This document shows positions 60,774 to 64,000 of a stretch of 64,000 nucleotides of DNA, in pieces (the stretch's first letter is position 1; every line of letters starts with the position of its first letter). A program made the translations under genes and the position numbers. A model generated the notes under the pieces. That model ran no database searches. It was not told the origin of the DNA and saw only the letters and a list, made by a program, of their open reading frames with translations. The stretch comes from Atopobiaceae bacterium UBA1367 (GTDB lineage: Bacteria; Actinomycetota; Coriobacteriia; Coriobacteriales; Atopobiaceae): the NCBI GenBank assembly GCA_002305995.1, contig DBRN01000011.1, positions 62,001 to 126,000 on the forward strand. Direction: 5' to 3'.

Positions 60774-61562
60774 TTGGGCTTCTTCGAGTTCCTCTTTGGT
60801 CTCATCGTCTTCTCGACGCTCCTGTCGCTGAGCCTGACCTTTTTGCTGGGCCGTGCCGCCTGGCGCGGTGGCAGGCGCCTGCTGGACTGGGCCCGCGAGC
60901 GCAAGGCGCTGCCCGGTGTCCCCCAGAACCCGAGCACGGAGGCCCAGGATGTGGTGGTCGAGCGGGAGGACGGCCTTCGGCGGCAGTCTCGCCCGCGCCA
61001 TGCCGACTACGTGAGGCTGAGCGTCGACTCGGGCACCACGGCGGCCGATGTCGCCAAGGTGATGCGTGGCTATGTGGGCGATCCTGCCATGGGACCATAC
61101 GCCCAGGCGGTCATCGACACCCTCGACAGCGCCGCCCTGCGCAGGGAGAGCCTCTTTGCCGAGCTCGACGGCACCTTCCAGCGGGGGACGATCAGCTGGG
61201 ACAAGTTCGCCACGCCCTCGCATGCCGCGCTCGACGCCATCCTGCGCAACTCGGCGCTGCTCGCCAACCGCATCCAGTCGTTTGACACGGCCAGCTACCT
61301 GCGCCTCAAGGAGGGCATGGGCACGTCGTGGCGTCGCGGGACCAGCGACGACGGCGAGACGCGCGCCGAGCGCTGGGACGTCTTCAAGGAGACGTTGGCC
61401 TCGCTCGACACCGTGCAGGAGACGAACGAGGGCCTGCTGCTGGAGCTCGACAAGCTTGCCACTGAGCTGAGCACCATAGGTGGTCCCGAGACGAACGGCA
61501 GGGGCGATTCCATCATCGGCGAGATCAGGCGTCTGGTCGAGGAGGCCAAGTACTACCGGTAG
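60774..61562 (+). CDS. Membrane-anchored protein of unknown function
   Basis: A 262-residue protein with a single N-terminal hydrophobic segment (about residues 3-28, 'FFEFLFGLIVFSTLLSLSLTFLL'), a basic stretch, then a soluble helical domain. The distal part is rich in Glu, Leu and Lys and has coiled-coil character (about residues 195-260). I do not recognise the family. It has no catalytic motifs. The start is TTG 60774 with a weak site; it could be a signal anchor. It may be a cell-envelope or division accessory protein, but that is a guess. Confidence 0.75.
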   Translation: MGFFEFLFGLIVFSTLLSLSLTFLLGRAAWRGGRRLLDWARERKALPGVPQNPSTEAQDVVVEREDGLRRQSRPRHADYVRLSVDSGTTAADVAKVMRGYVGDPAMGPYAQAVIDTLDSAALRRESLFAELDGTFQRGTISWDKFATPSHAALDAILRNSALLANRIQSFDTASYLRLKEGMGTSWRRGTSDDGETRAERWDVFKETLASLDTVQETNEGLLLELDKLATELSTIGGPETNGRGDSIIGEIRRLVEEAKYYR

Positions 61563-61899
61563 GGCGCCAGCCCACGCGGGCGTCGACACCGGGAGGGTTG
61601 CGAGGTCCTCGTCGCCCGTCCAGTCGGCCAGCCCACGCGGGCGTCGACGCCGGCAGCACCCGGATCACACGTGGGCAAGATTCCCGGCGGCATCCTGGGC
61701 CGCGTCCGCCACCTGTGGTACGGCGTTCGTAGGGCTGACCAGGCGCCACCGTCGAGCAAGAGCCAGCCGACATCGGCACGCGTGCGCACGCGCGGCGCTT
61801 GTGTCGTGTTGTCACGTTTCGCCGTGCCAGCCGACGGTCGCACCGTCGGGCATGGTAGGGTAGGCAGCGAAACGACCCGCTTCCCGCAGAGGAGCCTCC
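61563..61899. other. 337-base gap with direct repeat and hairpin
   Basis: A 27-bp repeat lies at 61566-61592 and 61627-61653, and a perfect 8-bp hairpin (CCGACGGT/ACCGTCGG) at 61831-61849. Nothing else resembling a gene is seen. Confidence 0.6.
61566..61653 (+). repeat. 27-bp direct repeat, two copies, 61 bp apart
   Basis: Copies at 61566-61592 and 61627-61653 share GCCAGCCCACGCGGGCGTCG and end CCGG; one base differs. The core CCC-ACG-CGGG can form a short hairpin. The 34-base spacer is unrelated to anything else in the window. Confidence 0.85.
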
Positions 61900-62754
61900 G
61901 TGATACAGCTCGTGCTCACCGACCTCGACGACACGCTCGTCTGCCATGGCCTCCCGCGCGCCACCGACCATGCCCTTGCCGGCATCCGGGCCCTGGTGGA
62001 TGCCGGCCTGCACTTCGGGCCGGTCTCGGGACGCATCCCCAACGACATGGCGTGGATGTTCGACCACCAGAGGGAATGCTATGCGACGGGCGCGTTCTGC
62101 AATGGTCAGATGGTCTACGTCGATGGTGAGCTCGTGCACGCCGAGCCGCTCGACGGCGACGAGCTTAACCGGCTGGCCGAGTTTCTCACCAGCACGGGCA
62201 GGGGCATCCTCACGATGTTCGACGTCTGGAAGGGCGACATCAAGACTGCCGGCTACTTCGTGACGCCCGATGCCGCACATGCCGAGCGCATGCTCGCGCG
62301 GTTTGGCGCCGCCAAGCGCTGGGTTAGGCGCCTTGACGAGCCCAGCTACCTCAAGGCGAACATCCACGTGGACGGTACGCGTGAGGAGCAGGCCGAGGTT
62401 CGCGACTGGCTGCGCGACGAGTTCCCCAGCATGGACTTCGTGTTCCCCAGCAACCAGGCGCCGCTGCTCGACATCTCACCACATGGCTGGAACAAGGGCA
62501 GCGCGGTGGAGGTGCTGGTGCGCGAGCTGGGCATCACGCTCGACGAGGTGGCGGCCTTTGGCGACTCCGAGAACGACCTCGCGATGATCAGGGTGGTTCC
62601 CAATGCGGTGGCGGTCGCCAACGCGAACGAGCAGATCAGGAAGGCGGCCCGCTGGCAGATCGGGGCGAGTGCCGACGATGCGGTGGCCGATGCCCTCTTT
62701 GCCATCGCTGAGGCGACGCGGGCGGGGGAGATGCCCTCGTTCATGCAGGCATAG
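61900..62754 (+). CDS. Cof-type HAD-IIB hydrolase
   Basis: A 284-residue phosphatase. Motif I 'QLVLTDLDDTLVCHG' is at residues 3-17, then the Cof cap domain (about 85-190), motif III 'GWNKGSAVEVLVRELG' and motif IV 'AFGDSENDLAMIRVVPNAVAVANANEQI'. The group dephosphorylates sugar phosphates and flavin-related phosphates; the substrate is unknown here. It starts with GTG 61900, with AGAGGAG upstream. Confidence 0.92.
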   Translation: MIQLVLTDLDDTLVCHGLPRATDHALAGIRALVDAGLHFGPVSGRIPNDMAWMFDHQRECYATGAFCNGQMVYVDGELVHAEPLDGDELNRLAEFLTSTGRGILTMFDVWKGDIKTAGYFVTPDAAHAERMLARFGAAKRWVRRLDEPSYLKANIHVDGTREEQAEVRDWLRDEFPSMDFVFPSNQAPLLDISPHGWNKGSAVEVLVRELGITLDEVAAFGDSENDLAMIRVVPNAVAVANANEQIRKAARWQIGASADDAVADALFAIAEATRAGEMPSFMQA

Positions 62755-62875
62755 GCCCTCGGCACAACGGGACGCAGGCCCTTGGCGCAACGGACGGCGA
62801 GGGGTGCCGGGAGGTCTCGTCAATGTGGGCGTAGGTGTGGCGACCATTGCGCAGGAAGATTGGAGACAGGCGTTC

Positions 62876-63388
62876 ATGAGCGAGGAGAAGAGGCTCCCAC
62901 GAGGCAGGCGCATGCTGCTGGCACTGATCACGGCACTGGTCGTGAGCGTGGCGTTCGTGGGCATGACCATGGCGCGCAACAACTACGCCTCGTGGAACTG
63001 GGAGTTCTTTGCATGTGAGACCGGCGTGGCGGTGATCGCTGCGACATGTGGGTATCTCTGTGGATCCATGGACGAGCGCGGCGTGCGTTGGGCGGACGGC
63101 TACCTGGCATCCGACAACGGTGCGCTGCGCATCCTCCTGAGCAACCTCGTTCCCGCTGGGTTCTGTGCCGTGCTCATGACGCTGGCCCTCGCCGTGCTCA
63201 ACGTCGCCTATGTGTCCACGGCCCTCTTCCATGAGGAGCCGTTGGGCATCCCCATGGGCATCCTCATGCGCTTTCTGGCCGACATACCCACCTGCCTCGT
63301 TCTTTGCCTGGCAGTGCGCCTAGCTGCGCTCGGCATTGTCAACAGGCACGCGAGGGGGTTGGAAGCCAAAGAGACGACGCGCCAATAG
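62876..63388 (+). CDS. Four-helix membrane protein of unknown function
   Basis: A 170-residue protein with a basic N terminus ('MSEEKRLPRGRRM') and four membrane segments at about residues 14-34, 42-60, 85-105 and 130-152. There is a short loop with Asp-Glu-Arg. It has no recognised motif. TGGAGACAGG precedes ATG 62876. The upstream frame is open but unlike protein. It could belong to the cell envelope, but nothing in the context decides this. Confidence 0.72.
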   Translation: MSEEKRLPRGRRMLLALITALVVSVAFVGMTMARNNYASWNWEFFACETGVAVIAATCGYLCGSMDERGVRWADGYLASDNGALRILLSNLVPAGFCAVLMTLALAVLNVAYVSTALFHEEPLGIPMGILMRFLADIPTCLVLCLAVRLAALGIVNRHARGLEAKETTRQ

Positions 63389-63628
63389 GGGGGATGCGCG
63401 TCGTCTCGAAGTGGGACTATGCCCGCACTCCTTCCTGAGGGGGAGAGGGTCCCTCTGAAGAAGTTAACTATAGTTTACTATTTCTCCCACAGAATGCAAG
63501 AGCGTATGTAGGAAATCTGACAGGTCGTATCGAGGGGCACTGAAGGGGCGCGTAGGGCCAAGCGATGAGGGCTGCTCCATGGCCATCGCGTGAGGAGGCC
63601 CATCCTGTGATGGACTGAGACCCGCATC
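63389..63628. other. Gene-free stretch before the 42-bp array
   Basis: No gene is supported. It contains AGAGGG/CCCTCT around a single T near 63445-63457 and an AT palindrome AACTATAGTT at 63466-63475, unusual in this GC-rich DNA. Confidence 0.5.
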
Positions 63629-64000
63629 GGACAGGAAATCGGGAAGCTGTGCGAAGTTGGGATGTGCGCCGGAAAGGGAAATGCCGACCTGTGCAGGGCC
63701 GGGGCCAAGGGCGGAAAGGAAAAGCCGGAGTTGTGCGAGGCCGGCCCCCCAGCCGGAAAGGGAAATCCCAAGTTGTGCGAGACGATGCTCAGCCTTGGAA
63801 AGAAAAATCCCAAGTTGTGCGGGGCCGGGGCCAGGGGCGGAAAGGTTTTCCTCGACTTTTGACCCCAGAGGGATCGCACAACTCAGGGTTTTCCTTTCCG
63901 CCAGCGGTGTGTCGTCCGCACAACTCACGGATTTCCTTTCCACCATGGACTCCGGCCTCGCACAACTCAGGGTTTCCCTTTCCAGCATAAGCCAAGGTCC
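63629..64000. repeat. Inverted array of 42-bp repeats
   Basis: Six units start at 63629, 63671, 63713, 63755, 63797 and 63839 on the plus strand. Each has about 24-26 conserved bases (GGAAAGG, then A-rich, then CC..AGTTGTGCG) and about 16 variable bases. The unit at 63839 is truncated after GGAAAGG. Three further units in reverse orientation (63876-63899, 63918-63941, 63960-63983) keep the same 42-base step. The array is cut by the window end. Spacers 1 and 4 are nearly the same. Confidence 0.9.

Noticed and set aside
63464..63988. Minus-strand 174-codon frame over the 42-bp array as a real repeat protein
   Set aside because: Open frames exist in both orientations because the step is a multiple of three, the array inverts midway, and there is no ribosome-binding site. 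A gene cannot be excluded but is not supported.
63629..64000. CRISPR array interpretation of the 42-bp repeats
   Set aside because: Variable parts are only about 16 bases, two of them are nearly identical, the orientation flips, and no cas genes are near.

Overview
The window is high-GC bacterial DNA, densely coded, with leaderless or tightly spaced operons and frequent GTG and TTG starts. Zinc-ribbon forms of S14, L24, L36 and adenylate kinase, a T-box-controlled trp operon, a GGGtGRT/NifU-like pair, an NfnAB-type flavoprotein pair and a split cobalamin methionine synthase together suggest an anaerobic or fermentative actinomycete, most likely of the Coriobacteriia (Olsenella/Atopobiaceae-like). 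That placement is an inference from gene content and not a database match.

Layout. Positions 1-4624 are the end of a cell-surface polysaccharide locus: two paralogous TupA-like ATP-grasp proteins (the first cut by the window edge) surround a flippase, a chain-length regulator and a VanZ-like protein. Positions 4977-21828 hold the S10/spc/alpha ribosomal gene block from rplC to rplQ, with secY, adk, map, infA and rpoA in the usual order. It has two peculiarities: rpsJ is not in front of rplC, and a zinc-ribbon membrane protein gene sits between rplX and rplE. After rplQ come a three-domain ECF transporter fusion (ATPase-ATPase-transmembrane), truA, a metal-exporter-like permease and a glycosyltransferase.

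Positions 27429-38246 are housekeeping genes: pyrE, pth, nfnAB, an XRE regulator, glmU-prs, a tRNA-Gln, a peptidoglycan-binding protein, a prenyl diphosphate synthase and galE. Positions 38400-40547 are an accessory island. It holds a Cys-rich small protein, a barstar-family gene fused in frame to the decayed end of a barnase-family RNase gene, and an endonuclease-fold protein bracketed by two copies of an 83-85 bp inverted-repeat element.

Positions 40548-46228 carry the methionine and one-carbon genes (metH without its activation domain, a separate activation-domain protein, metF), a Pth2-type protein and murI. Next come the GGGtGRT/NifU-like pair, leuA and trpEGDCFBA behind a tryptophan T-box with an intrinsic terminator. 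The right end has two HAD hydrolases, a GH1 6-phospho-beta-glucosidase, two membrane proteins of unknown role, and an inverted 42-bp repeat array that runs off the end of the window.

The most unusual items are the 42-bp array (63629-64000), the paired inverted-repeat elements (39274-39358 and 40465-40547), the barnase remnant, three intergenic repeat sets with CRISPR-like 61-62 bp spacing but no cas genes, the ECF fusion, the extra gene in the ribosomal block, and a Trp-codon-rich overlapping ORF at the trpC-trpF junction.
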